30,762 bases of DNA from an uncultured Prevotella sp. (GTDB lineage: Bacteria; Bacteroidota; Bacteroidia; Bacteroidales; Bacteroidaceae), in contig CAKQXI010000013.1 in NCBI GenBank assembly GCA_934281565.1, positions 1 to 30,762 of the forward strand. Reading direction: 5' to 3'. The notes under the pieces are model-generated. The model searched no databases, was not told where the DNA came from, and worked only from the letters and a program-made list of their open reading frames with translations. The position numbers and the translations under genes are program-made. The stretch's first letter is position 1. Every line of letters starts with the position of its first letter. Positions 7,868 to 14,596 of the stretch are shown here, piece after piece.

Positions 7868-7890
7868 GCAACTTCATTTCGAAGTTGCTT
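7866..7890. terminator. Convergent terminator between HU gene and flavin reductase
   Basis: Perfect 10-base stem AAGCAACTTC / GAAGTTGCTT with loop ATTTC, starting at the HU stop codon and followed on the + strand by TTGCTC. It lies between two convergent genes and could work in both directions. Confidence 0.7.
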
Positions 7891-7909
7891 TTGCTCTTGC
7901 AAGCATTCT

Positions 7910-8473
7910 TCATTTAAGATTTTTTCCATCACCGAAAGCATTGCCAACTCTTTGTCCTATCTCTACATATCCATTGTGTATAGGGTCAAAGCTTATGAGG
8001 TTCATCTTCTCCATGTCTGGTTTACCATCCTCTGCCAAATACTTCTCGTCACACATGATGTTCACCACCTCTGCGATGATGCAATAACCAGTTTCACTCT
8101 CGTCAATCTTCCTCTTGATACGGCACTCCAATGTCATAGGGAAATCAAGGAATACGGGAGCATTGACATTCTCGGCTTTTTCCACTTTCCATCCTGTATT
8201 CTCTATCTTCTTTGGTTCTTTCTTAGCACTGACCAGTCCCACATAGTCAGCAGCAACAAGTGTTTGCTTTGTAGCGAAAGCGACAGTAAAGTTTCCACAG
8301 AGGTCGAGGTTCTTTGTAGTGGCATGGTTGCCCATGGAAATCATAATCTCCTTATAGTCCCATGTGCCTGCCCAAGCAGCATTCATGGCATTAGGTCTTC
8401 CCTCTTTGTCATAAGTGCCGATAATCAACACGGGTTGTGGCAATAGCCACGCTTTTGTTCCGAAACTTTTCAT
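7910..8473 (-). CDS. Flavin reductase family protein (flavoredoxin-like)
   Basis: A 187-residue FMN-binding split-barrel protein. The N-terminus LLPQPVLIIGTYDKEGRPNAMNAAWAG is the typical start of this family, and the segment MISMGNHATTKNLDLCGNFTV corresponds to the FMN-phosphate binding part (normally S/T-x-x-T-x-x-N). The C-terminal part holds PLTLECR-like strands (FPMTLECRIKRK) and a FDPIHNGYVEIG end. Members reduce flavins or pass electrons between redox proteins in the cytoplasm; the partner here is unknown. It is a single gene with its own -7 box (8511-8518) and converges on the HU gene. Family confident, physiological role open. Confidence 0.85.
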   Translation of the reverse strand: MKSFGTKAWLLPQPVLIIGTYDKEGRPNAMNAAWAGTWDYKEIMISMGNHATTKNLDLCGNFTVAFATKQTLVAADYVGLVSAKKEPKKIENTGWKVEKAENVNAPVFLDFPMTLECRIKRKIDESETGYCIIAEVVNIMCDEKYLAEDGKPDMEKMNLISFDPIHNGYVEIGQRVGNAFGDGKNLK

Positions 8474-8510
8474 GATTGTTATATTTTAATTAAACACTTT
8501 GATTGTGTGG

Positions 8511-8518
8511 CAAAGGTA
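8511..8518 (-). promoter_or_regulatory. -7 box (TACCTTTG, minus strand) for flavin reductase
   Basis: CAAAGGTA on the + strand reads TACCTTTG on the minus strand, 37 bases upstream of the ATG. No good -33 TTTG was seen. Confidence 0.55.
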
Positions 8519-8742
8519 CAAAAAAGATCCTAAATCAGTTATATTTTTCACTTTTTTATCAGATTGTAGTTCATTGTTGGAATAACTTATAATAATAGCT
8601 TCAAAAGCTATCGTGTTGTTATCTGTCTATTGAAAAAATGTTATAGTGTTGTATATCAGTAAGTTAAGGTACATGATACCGTGAAACGCGGTATAAGGGT
8701 AATGGGGGAGTTGATGGTGCGAAGTATGCTTATAAAACAAGA

Positions 8743-8773
8743 AACCCTACAAAGTCTTTCAACTTGCAGGGTT
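8743..8773 (-). terminator. Terminator after tRNA-His (minus strand)
   Basis: Arms AACCCTGCAAGT and ACTTTGTAGGGTT pair over about 12 bases with two G-U pairs and a TGAAAG loop. On the minus strand it is followed by TCTTGTTTT. It begins seven bases after the tRNA 3' end. Confidence 0.7.
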
Positions 8774-8780
8774 ATTCTTG

Positions 8781-8855
8781 GGTGGAAGGTGGGACTCGAA
8801 CCCACGACATTCAGAACCACAATCTGACGCTCTAACCAACTGAACTACGTCCACC
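8781..8855 (-). tRNA. tRNA-His (anticodon GTG)
   Basis: The minus strand folds as a tRNA: acceptor GGTGGACG, D-arm TAGTTCAGTTGGTTAGAGC, anticodon loop TTGTGGT giving GTG (His), and T-arm GTGGG-TTCGAGT-CCCAC. The 5' end includes the extra G at position -1 typical of tRNA-His, able to pair with C73. CCA is not encoded (CAA follows C73). One oddity is a C6-U67 mismatch in the acceptor stem. It has its own promoter and terminator. Confidence 0.95.
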
Positions 8856-8894
8856 ATGTTAGATTGCTTAATCGCTGTATCTTTTAAGCGAGTG

Positions 8895-8926
8895 CAAAGT
8901 TACGGAAAATATTTGTTTCCACCAAA
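8895..8926 (-). promoter_or_regulatory. Promoter of tRNA-His (TTTG - 20 - TAACTTTG)
   Basis: On the minus strand TTTG (8926-8923) and TAACTTTG (8902-8895) are spaced by exactly 20 bases, the best -33/-7 pair in the window. The -7 box is 40 bases upstream of the tRNA 5' end. Both elements overlap the long hairpin at 8901-8937. Confidence 0.7.
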
Positions 8927-8937
8927 TATTTTCCGTA
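8901..8937. terminator. Long perfect hairpin after secG
   Basis: Perfect 15-base inverted repeat (TACGGAAAATATTTG and its complement) with a 7-base loop, located 17 bases after the secG stop codon. On the minus strand (secG direction) it is followed by AACTTTGC, a poor U-tract. On the + strand it is followed by CTTTTTTT. It probably ends the secG transcript or protects its 3' end; it also carries the tRNA promoter. Confidence 0.55.
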
Positions 8938-8953
8938 CTTTTTTTGAAAAAAA

Positions 8954-9358
8954 TTACTTTGCTGGAGTATTTGGAGCTTTTGGAGCAGTATTCTGACCTG
9001 CTGCAGCACCATTTTGACCTGCAGGAACTGCTTTCTTTGCACCAGCAGCGGCATCATTGCTTGCACCTGGCATAGCAGGAAGTGCGGTCTGCTCTTGAGT
9101 TGCACCCTCCATGACACTGCTCTCGCCAAGGGCTTGAGGTGCAACGTAAGCACAAGCTACGCTGATTACTACCATAGCGATGGCGAGACCCCATGTTAAT
9201 TTCTCTACGACATCAGTAGTCTTGCGAACACCCATGATTGAGTTTGAAGATGAGAAGTTGGATGCAAGACCACCTCCTTTTGATTCCTGGATGAGCACGA
9301 TGAAAATCATCAGCAACGATACCAGGACAATTAATACTACAAATAATGTGTAAGCCAT
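8954..9358 (-). CDS. secG: Preprotein translocase subunit SecG
   Basis: A 134-residue membrane protein with two hydrophobic segments (residues ~2-24 and ~55-74) separated by the conserved cytoplasmic loop IQESKGGGLASNF, the SecG signature. SecG joins SecYE and helps SecA-driven export through the inner membrane. The C-terminal tail (~80-134) is rich in Ala, Gln, Pro and Asn and looks disordered; such tails are common in Bacteroidetes SecG. It lies 12 bases after the TPR protein gene and is the last gene of the minus-strand run. SecA is encoded at the other end of this window but is unlinked in transcription. Confidence 0.93.
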   Translation of the reverse strand: MAYTLFVVLIVLVSLLMIFIVLIQESKGGGLASNFSSSNSIMGVRKTTDVVEKLTWGLAIAMVVISVACAYVAPQALGESSVMEGATQEQTALPAMPGASNDAAAGAKKAVPAGQNGAAAGQNTAPKAPNTPAK

Positions 9359-9370
9359 TTTTCTTTAATC

Positions 9371-10156
9371 TTATTTTTTGTTATTTTTACTATTTATTAT
9401 CAGTTTCTCTAAGAAGCGCATCTGGTCGTCATAGTAGGCACTCTTATGCGGATGGCTCTTGTCTAACTTCGAGATGATGTCGAGTGCCCTTTCATACTTG
9501 CCTTGCTTGATATAGATGCGAGCCAAGGTTTCGGTGAAAACGCCACTGTTTTCTGTTTGTTCCTCGTTTGGGTTGTCTCCATCTATCTCTGGCGTATATT
9601 TAGGCTTGTATTCCTCGGTTGTATCCTTGGGCAGCTTAAAGCCTCCATCGTCAATGAACGTGTCTATCAGTGTCAGTGTGCGTGATGGGTTTTCTTCTTC
9701 CTCGTCCTCTTTCTTCTCGCCTTCAGTTTCCATGAGGTATGTCACGTAGTCTATGGCAGCATCTGCTGGTGTCGGCTTACGCTTCTTGCCTTTCTTGTTC
9801 TTCTCGTCCTCCTCCTGTTCAGTAGGGATAGAGTCAAGGAAGTTATCAATGAGGTCAGAAGTGCGGTCGGTTGCAGTCTTCTTCAACTGATTAGGCAAAG
9901 GATCTTTCTCCTCTCGCTTTTTCAGTTGGTAATGTGCGGCTTCCACCATTTGGAATATCACTTTTCGGTCGGTGATATAGATGGCAGCTCGCCTTAGTTC
10001 CTCATCAAAGCTGGAGTCGTGGAGCAGGTAGAGATTTTGTAACATCAGCAGACGTGCGGTCTGATAGTACGGATAGAGTGCTAACAGTCCTCGGAGGTCA
10101 TAGAGTGTCTCCCTGTTCATCTCTTCTGGATGATTTATCAATCTACTTAATTCCAC
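9371..10156 (-). CDS. Conserved Bacteroidetes TPR-containing protein
   Basis: A 261-residue soluble protein. The N-terminal part (1-110) is helical (ETLYDLRGLLALYPYYQTAR). A charged, low-complexity middle (~115-200, Lys/Glu-rich with KKREEKDPLP and KKEDEEEENP) joins it to a C-terminal TPR-like pair (ETLARIYIKQGKYERALDII, ~208-245). No signal peptide or catalytic motif is seen. Proteins of this layout sit between lptE and secG in other Bacteroidales as far as I recall, so the order may be conserved. TPR units imply a protein-protein adaptor role, perhaps in envelope biogenesis given its neighbours; that is inference. The gene follows lptE by 106 bases and precedes secG by 12. Confidence 0.75.
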   Translation of the reverse strand: MELSRLINHPEEMNRETLYDLRGLLALYPYYQTARLLMLQNLYLLHDSSFDEELRRAAIYITDRKVIFQMVEAAHYQLKKREEKDPLPNQLKKTATDRTSDLIDNFLDSIPTEQEEDEKNKKGKKRKPTPADAAIDYVTYLMETEGEKKEDEEEENPSRTLTLIDTFIDDGGFKLPKDTTEEYKPKYTPEIDGDNPNEEQTENSGVFTETLARIYIKQGKYERALDIISKLDKSHPHKSAYYDDQMRFLEKLIINSKNNKK

Positions 10157-10262
10157 GCAATCTTATTTTTTATTTTGTTTATAATTTATAATTAACTATC
10201 TAAGTATAGTAGCAAGATAGCCCTATTAGCTACCAGCTATTAATTTTTACCTACTTATAGTC

Positions 10263-10784
10263 TTACCAGTTAGCAACGGTAGCGTTGAAAATTTGTTCTA
10301 CCAAGTCTTTCACCATCTGTGTAACAAGTTCTTCTTGCACAGAATTCAAACTTTGTCGTGTGTCATAAGTCTTGGATGATGTAAACTGGCGTTCAAAATC
10401 CTCAGCATGGTTGACATTGTTGGTGAAGCGAACATTGACAGTGATGGACAGTTCGGTCTGTGCAGAATATCCCTCGCTGGACACCGATTTGTTACGCTGT
10501 GAATATTGTGTGATTTCACCCTCAATCTTGAGGTCGCCATTACGTTTGACTTGCTGTAAGCGAGTGTGACTGGCAAACTCATCTTTCAACTGGTTGTTGA
10601 ACATCGGTCCCATTGGTCCCCATACGTATGTGCTTCGGATAGGAAAGTCGTTTATCTGTATGGTCTTGGTCTTGGTATAGTCAATGCTGGCACCGTTGAA
10701 CTTGTAGCTTACGGAGCAAGCGGTGAGTATGCCAATAATGAGAGCCATACCTATTATATATATATGTTTGCGAAAACGCTTCAT
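10263..10784 (-). CDS. lptE: LptE-like LPS assembly lipoprotein
   Basis: A 173-residue lipoprotein. The signal ends in GILTACSVSYKFNGASIDYTK, with the lipidated Cys at about residue 23. The sequence then follows the Bacteroidete LptE family: KTIQINDFPI near the N-terminus and a helix-rich C-terminus (VQEELVTQMVKDLVEQIFNATVANW). LptE plugs and assembles the LptD barrel that inserts lipopolysaccharide into the outer membrane. It lies 17 bases after the sigma-54 activator gene, so the two are probably co-transcribed. Family assignment is good; no catalytic residues are expected. Confidence 0.88.
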   Translation of the reverse strand: MKRFRKHIYIIGMALIIGILTACSVSYKFNGASIDYTKTKTIQINDFPIRSTYVWGPMGPMFNNQLKDEFASHTRLQQVKRNGDLKIEGEITQYSQRNKSVSSEGYSAQTELSITVNVRFTNNVNHAEDFERQFTSSKTYDTRQSLNSVQEELVTQMVKDLVEQIFNATVANW

Positions 10785-10801
10785 TTTCTCGTTCTTGTTT
10801 T

Positions 10802-12067
10802 TTATTCTTCTTTGTCTTTATCAGAACCCAAGCCGTATTGCTTGATGCGTCGGTAGAGTGTTCTGTCAGAAATACCCAGCTCTTGCGCAGCTTTCTTACG
10901 GTTCCCATCGTTCCTTTCGAGAGCTTTTTCAACCATTTGTCTGCCTAAGTCATTGAGGTTAAGCGATTCTGGTTCGCTGATTTCCTCGGCAACGGCGTCT
11001 TCAGCCATTGGTTTGCGAATGTCGGCAGGTTTGGTAATAGGCGAAGGATATTGCATTGGGTCAATGGGAGAAATCGGCTGTGGAGCAGCAAATCCATTGG
11101 CACCGTTCAATTGTCGAGCTTCGTCAAGTTGCTTGCGTAGCGAAGTCATGTCTCTGCGCAAGTCACTCACATTGCCTCTCAGTTCGTAAAGGATTTTATA
11201 GAGCAGTTCACGCTCGTTCTCATAACTATGTGCGCCTCCTCCTTGATGTGAGATAGTGGCAAGTTGCGTCGACTCTTCATCTTGTGGTATAAAGTGGAGC
11301 AGGGTAGTGGAGTCTATTTCCCTGTTCTCGCTCAATACAGACATCTGTTCGGTGATGTTCTTGAGCTGTCTCACGTTGCCAGGCCACTTATATTTCAAGA
11401 GGATTTCCTTGGCATCCTCGGTCAGTGTAATCTTGGGCAGTCGGTATTTCTCTGCCATTTGCATGGCGAAAAGCCGAAAGAGCAGCACGATGTCATTTCC
11501 TCGTTCTCGAAGTGGAGGCATTTGGATAGGAATGGTGTTCAGACGGTAGTAGAGATCTTCGCGAAAGCGTCCCTTGCTTACAGCCTTGCGCATATTGACA
11601 TTGGTGGCTGCGACAATGCGAACATCAGTCTTCCTTACTTCCTGTCCACCTACTCGAATATATTCCCCTGTCTCCAGAACACGTAGCAATCGTGCTTGCG
11701 TAGCCACAGGCAATTCTCCAACCTCATCAAGGAAGATCGTACCCTTGTTGGCTATTCCGAAATATCCTTCACTCTCGCCGATAGCACCTGTGAAAGAGCC
11801 TTTCTCGTGACCGAAAAGCTCGCTGTCGATAGTTCCCTCAGGGATGCTGCCACAGTTGATGGCAAAATATTTCTCACGACGGCGAGGAGAGTTGTCATGG
11901 ATGACCCGTGGAATGATTTCCTTTCCTACTCCCGACTCACCAATGATGAGCACGGAAAGGTCAGTCGGTGCTACTTGCAAGGCAACATCGAGTGCATGGT
12001 TCAATCCGTCGCTGTTTCCGACGATATTGTAACGTTGTTTTATCTTCTGAAGTTCAGATGTATTCAT
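10802..12067 (-). CDS. Sigma-54 interacting AAA+ transcription activator, PspF-like (no receiver domain)
   Basis: A 421-residue enhancer-binding protein. The AAA+ domain starts almost at the N-terminus (YNIVGNSDGL, residue 13): Walker A GESGVGKE (43-50), the sigma-54 loop GSFTGA, Walker B GTIFLDEVGE, and an R-finger region further on. A variable linker (~270-370) with a Pro/Asn-rich part leads to a C-terminal Fis-type helix-turn-helix (NRKKAAQELGISDRTLYRRI). There is no receiver or GAF domain, so activity is probably set by a partner protein, as with PspF, or by level. A -7 box lies just upstream, with an unusually short leader. It precedes lptE by 17 bases, which points to envelope-linked regulation (inference). 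Targets are not visible; I found no -24/-12 promoter in the window. Confidence 0.9.
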   Translation of the reverse strand: MNTSELQKIKQRYNIVGNSDGLNHALDVALQVAPTDLSVLIIGESGVGKEIIPRVIHDNSPRRREKYFAINCGSIPEGTIDSELFGHEKGSFTGAIGESEGYFGIANKGTIFLDEVGELPVATQARLLRVLETGEYIRVGGQEVRKTDVRIVAATNVNMRKAVSKGRFREDLYYRLNTIPIQMPPLRERGNDIVLLFRLFAMQMAEKYRLPKITLTEDAKEILLKYKWPGNVRQLKNITEQMSVLSENREIDSTTLLHFIPQDEESTQLATISHQGGGAHSYENERELLYKILYELRGNVSDLRRDMTSLRKQLDEARQLNGANGFAAPQPISPIDPMQYPSPITKPADIRKPMAEDAVAEEISEPESLNLNDLGRQMVEKALERNDGNRKKAAQELGISDRTLYRRIKQYGLGSDKDKEE

Positions 12068-12075
12068 TTAGCTGC

Positions 12076-12083
12076 CAAAATTA
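12076..12083 (-). promoter_or_regulatory. -7 box TAATTTTG (minus) before the sigma-54 activator
   Basis: CAAAATTA on the + strand reads TAATTTTG on the minus strand. Only eight bases separate it from the ATG at 12067, so the transcript would start at or very near the start codon. It provides a second promoter inside the long minus-strand gene run. Confidence 0.5.
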
Positions 12084-12160
12084 CGCATTTTTTTTGAAAT
12101 ATCTGCTATTATGGCATTTTTTAACGTTCTAACACCACAGAAATTCTTTATTTAGAGGTC

Positions 12161-12186
12161 GAGACTCCTTATTCGGCAGGAGTCTC
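12161..12186 (-). other. Hairpin over the pdxA stop codon
   Basis: GAGACTCC / GGAGTCTC, a perfect 8-base inverted repeat with a 10-base loop that contains the TAA of pdxA. No U-tract follows, so it is not a classic terminator. It may protect the 3' end or weaken read-through to the next gene. Confidence 0.4.
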
Positions 12187-13341
12187 GTTCTTGATTTCAT
12201 TCTTATTCCCAGATACTTTGTCCGTCTTGGGTGGGAAAGGATTTCCCGAATGTTTCTTAGGGATGGCGAAGCGCACTTTCTCACTTTCGTCCCTTTTCTC
12301 ATGATAGAGCTTAGGCAAAGGATTCTCGTATGCCTCATCATAATTGTTGCGATTTCTGAAAGCGTCAATAGCCAAGAAAATGGCATGGCGGAAAGATAGT
12401 TCGTCAGCTTGGTTGGTACCAGCGATGCTATAATTAGGAGTTGTGTTGGCTCCTGTGCGAATGATAGGCAAACCTGCTGTGTAGATGATACCGTCCTCGG
12501 TATAAAGGGTATGGAATGGGATGGTAGCTTGGTCGTGATACATTGCCATGATACCGTCAAACTCGGTGAAGTAACCCTTGCCGAAGAAGTCGTCGGAAGC
12601 ATAAGGACCGAATGCCTGGATACCCTGCTCTGCCAGTTTGTCAATGGCAGGGATGATAATGTCTTTTTCTTCCGTGCCACAACTGTTGTCCTCATTGCTT
12701 CTTGGGTTGAGGGCTAATACGGCGATGCGCGGATTGGAAATATTGAAATCACGCTTGATGGTGTGATGCAAGATTGTAACTTTCTCTATGATGGTCTCTT
12801 GGGTGATACTGGCAGGAACATTCTTCAGCGGTGTTTTTTCCGTAACCGAAGCGATGCGAATGTCTCCGCCAATCAAGATGCTGAGAGCTTTCTTACCTTC
12901 ACCGAGGCAAGTCTCGATATATGCCTTATGACCAGGAAAAGGATAGCTTTCTATGGTAGCGTTTTGGTTATTGACAGGTGCTGTGACAAGCACATCATAC
13001 AGTCCATTTCGATAGTCTGTCATGGCACGGTCAAGTGCTTTGATGGCAGCTTGTCCCGACTCGGATGTTGGCATACCCATGTCCACCTTGATATCTTCAT
13101 CTACGGCAGCTAAGAGATTGATGCGGTTGTCTTGTGCATCCTCAGCCTGCTGAATGATAGAGAATTGTCCTGGTAGGTTGAGAGCCTTGCGATAATAAGC
13201 AGCAATCTTAGGCGAACCGTAGATGATAGGAGTGCAAAATTCTAACATCTCAGGCTCTGAAAAAGCCTTGAAAATCAGTTCATAACCGATACCATTGGTA
13301 TCTCCGTGGGTGATAGCCACTTTTATTTTTTTATTTTCCAT
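12169..13341 (-). CDS. pdxA: 4-hydroxythreonine-4-phosphate dehydrogenase PdxA
   Basis: A 390-residue cytoplasmic enzyme of pyridoxal 5'-phosphate synthesis that oxidises 4-phosphohydroxy-L-threonine with NAD(P)+. Family features: N-terminal VAITHGDTNGIGYELIFKAF, the VTAPVNNQN substrate loop, the metal His in FPGHKAYIE, ALNPRSNEDNSCGTEE, and the second metal His in AMYHDQATIPF. The C-terminus has a charged extension after ~residue 350 (KRDESEKVRF and after) beyond the usual end. It lies 34 bases after the DUF4837 gene and 101 bases before the sigma-54 activator, which has its own promoter. Confidence 0.93.
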   Translation of the reverse strand: MENKKIKVAITHGDTNGIGYELIFKAFSEPEMLEFCTPIIYGSPKIAAYYRKALNLPGQFSIIQQAEDAQDNRINLLAAVDEDIKVDMGMPTSESGQAAIKALDRAMTDYRNGLYDVLVTAPVNNQNATIESYPFPGHKAYIETCLGEGKKALSILIGGDIRIASVTEKTPLKNVPASITQETIIEKVTILHHTIKRDFNISNPRIAVLALNPRSNEDNSCGTEEKDIIIPAIDKLAEQGIQAFGPYASDDFFGKGYFTEFDGIMAMYHDQATIPFHTLYTEDGIIYTAGLPIIRTGANTTPNYSIAGTNQADELSFRHAIFLAIDAFRNRNNYDEAYENPLPKLYHEKRDESEKVRFAIPKKHSGNPFPPKTDKVSGNKNEIKNETPAE

Positions 13342-13375
13342 TTTTCTTTATATTTATATATGTATATTTATTAGA

Positions 13376-14278
13376 CTATTTCTTATGTATGGTAAGTAGA
13401 GTAGCCTCCAGTTGCTTGATGAGATTGCGCTTCTTCATCTCAGGAGCATAAACGAAGCCGATAACAACGATGGCATCGTCTCCTGTTGTGGAGCGGATAG
13501 TTCTCATCACGTAAGGTCCGCCCATGGCATCGCCTTTCATTTCCCAAAGTCCTCGCTCTCCAAGGTTGGTGAGCTGCATATACATTCCATCGGTTTCACC
13601 TGGAATATTCTTGCGAAGCACACTGTCAATCTTGGATTTCAGCATAGCCTGTGGTATATGTGGAAAAATCCTCACTTTGAAAATCAGCAGGTTTTGCATT
13701 CCTGCGATGGCATTGTTTGAATACCATCTGAAATCCTTTCCTTTCTTGCTGGCATTCATGGAAGCGGAAATCTTCATGTCAATGCCAAAAAGTTGTTTCA
13801 CCTCTCGTTGCTTCTCAGGGTTCTGTTGGATGACAGAGGCGAGGTGTCTCAATTCCTCTTTGTCTATAAGAACTCTTAGTTTCTCGCCATCGAGCTTGTT
13901 CTTTAATTGCTCTGTCGATTGTGCCTTGATGTGGAGCACTGTTTGCGGAGAGGCATTCACATCCTTGTTTCTCTCTACGGCATATCCCTTGTTTCGGCTG
14001 TCAACATCCACAATGATTCGAGTGCGGACCATGAGATAGCTTCCTTTTGCCTTGTCTTTTTTAATCTGTATGATATTGAACATTGGCTCAGGCTGGGGCA
14101 GGGCAGGTACATCCTCTGTCAACACCTTGGTAAGGATGCTGTCAGTGTCGCCCTCAAGTACAACTTCATAAGGCTGACCAGTGCTTGATGGCATTCTTCC
14201 TCCTATTCCTTCCTTGCAGCAAATAAAGCCTAACAAGAGACAGGCAATTGCAAGGAGCGTTATTGTTTTTCTAACCAT
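13376..14278 (-). CDS. DUF4837 family lipoprotein
   Basis: A 300-residue protein with an N-terminal hydrophobic signal (KTITLLAIACLLLGFICC) whose Cys20/21 may be the lipidation site, followed by a Gly/Ser-rich linker. The rest matches DUF4837 as I know it: PMFNIIQIKKDKAKGSYLMV near the start, a repeated-fold C-terminal half with GLWEMKGDAMGGPYVMRTI and GFVYAPEMKKRNLIKQLEA. Function is unknown; it is probably an envelope lipoprotein. AAGGGG about eight bases before the ATG serves as ribosome binding site. It overlaps the 34-codon small gene upstream by 19 bases, and pdxA follows after 34 bases. Confidence 0.82.
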   Translation of the reverse strand: MVRKTITLLAIACLLLGFICCKEGIGGRMPSSTGQPYEVVLEGDTDSILTKVLTEDVPALPQPEPMFNIIQIKKDKAKGSYLMVRTRIIVDVDSRNKGYAVERNKDVNASPQTVLHIKAQSTEQLKNKLDGEKLRVLIDKEELRHLASVIQQNPEKQREVKQLFGIDMKISASMNASKKGKDFRWYSNNAIAGMQNLLIFKVRIFPHIPQAMLKSKIDSVLRKNIPGETDGMYMQLTNLGERGLWEMKGDAMGGPYVMRTIRSTTGDDAIVVIGFVYAPEMKKRNLIKQLEATLLTIHKK

Positions 14279-14364
14279 TTTTTCCCCTTAGGAGTATAGA
14301 GAAAAATTAAAAAACTTCCTGATATAACAAGAAGACATGTCATAGCCATTGCTAATTGTTCCAT
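14260..14364 (-). CDS. Tiny single-pass membrane protein (34 residues)
   Basis: A 34-residue frame, MEQLAMAMTCLLVISGSFLI and a basic tail ending GKKWLEKQ. It has one hydrophobic segment (~5-24) with the positive end expected on the cytoplasmic side. It starts seven bases after the stop of the 74-residue membrane protein and overlaps the DUF4837 start by 19 bases, so it fills the only gap in a tightly packed run. No strong Shine-Dalgarno is seen. No family is recognised; reality is inferred from spacing, composition and a plausible membrane topology. Confidence 0.4.
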   Translation of the reverse strand: MEQLAMAMTCLLVISGSFLIFLYTPKGKKWLEKQ

Positions 14365-14371
14365 TGTAAAT

Positions 14372-14596
14372 CTATTTTTTTAAGTAAGTGTAGCCAATAC
14401 AGAAAAATATAAGAGCAGTAAAAAGACCTGTTATCAATAACCAAATGGAGGCTTCTGTCGTTGTTTTACCAATTCCAAAAATTGGTGCGGCATTTCCTAA
14501 TATGGTTATTGTAACAGTAGAATGGCATAAATTGTAGCACAATTTAGCTGTTTCTACTCTTCTTGTTTTTATTTTTTCTTCTTCTTTAATAGTCAT
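14372..14596 (-). CDS. Small two-pass membrane protein
   Basis: A 74-residue protein with a charged cytoplasmic start (MTIKEEEKIKTRRVETAK) and two hydrophobic segments (~24-42 and ~49-71). I do not recognise the family. AGGAGG sits close before the ATG (AAGGAGGAAAAGGATG), and the start overlaps the rlmN stop by four bases, so it is coupled to rlmN. The region 14279-14596 is more AT-rich than rlmN or DUF4837. It could be a helper of the neighbouring lipoprotein or an independent insertion; nothing in the sequence decides this. Confidence 0.6.
   Translation of the reverse strand: MTIKEEEKIKTRRVETAKLCYNLCHSTVTITILGNAAPIFGIGKTTTEASIWLLITGLFTALIFFCIGYTYLKK

Larger units (their letters stand above)
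8474..8780. other. Intergenic region without a gene
   Basis: About 300 bases between the flavin reductase gene and tRNA-His. Apart from the flavin reductase promoter and the tRNA terminator it holds two small hairpins: ATAGCTT-CAA-AAGCTAT near 8594-8610 and ATACCG-TGAAACG-CGGTAT near 8675-8693. No convincing reading frame was seen on either strand. A small RNA cannot be excluded but is not supported. Confidence 0.5.

Noticed and set aside
8594..8610. Small RNA or attenuator
   Set aside because: Only a short hairpin with no promoter or terminator around it.
12161..12186. Terminator after pdxA
   Set aside because: A good stem but no U-tract; listed only as a hairpin.
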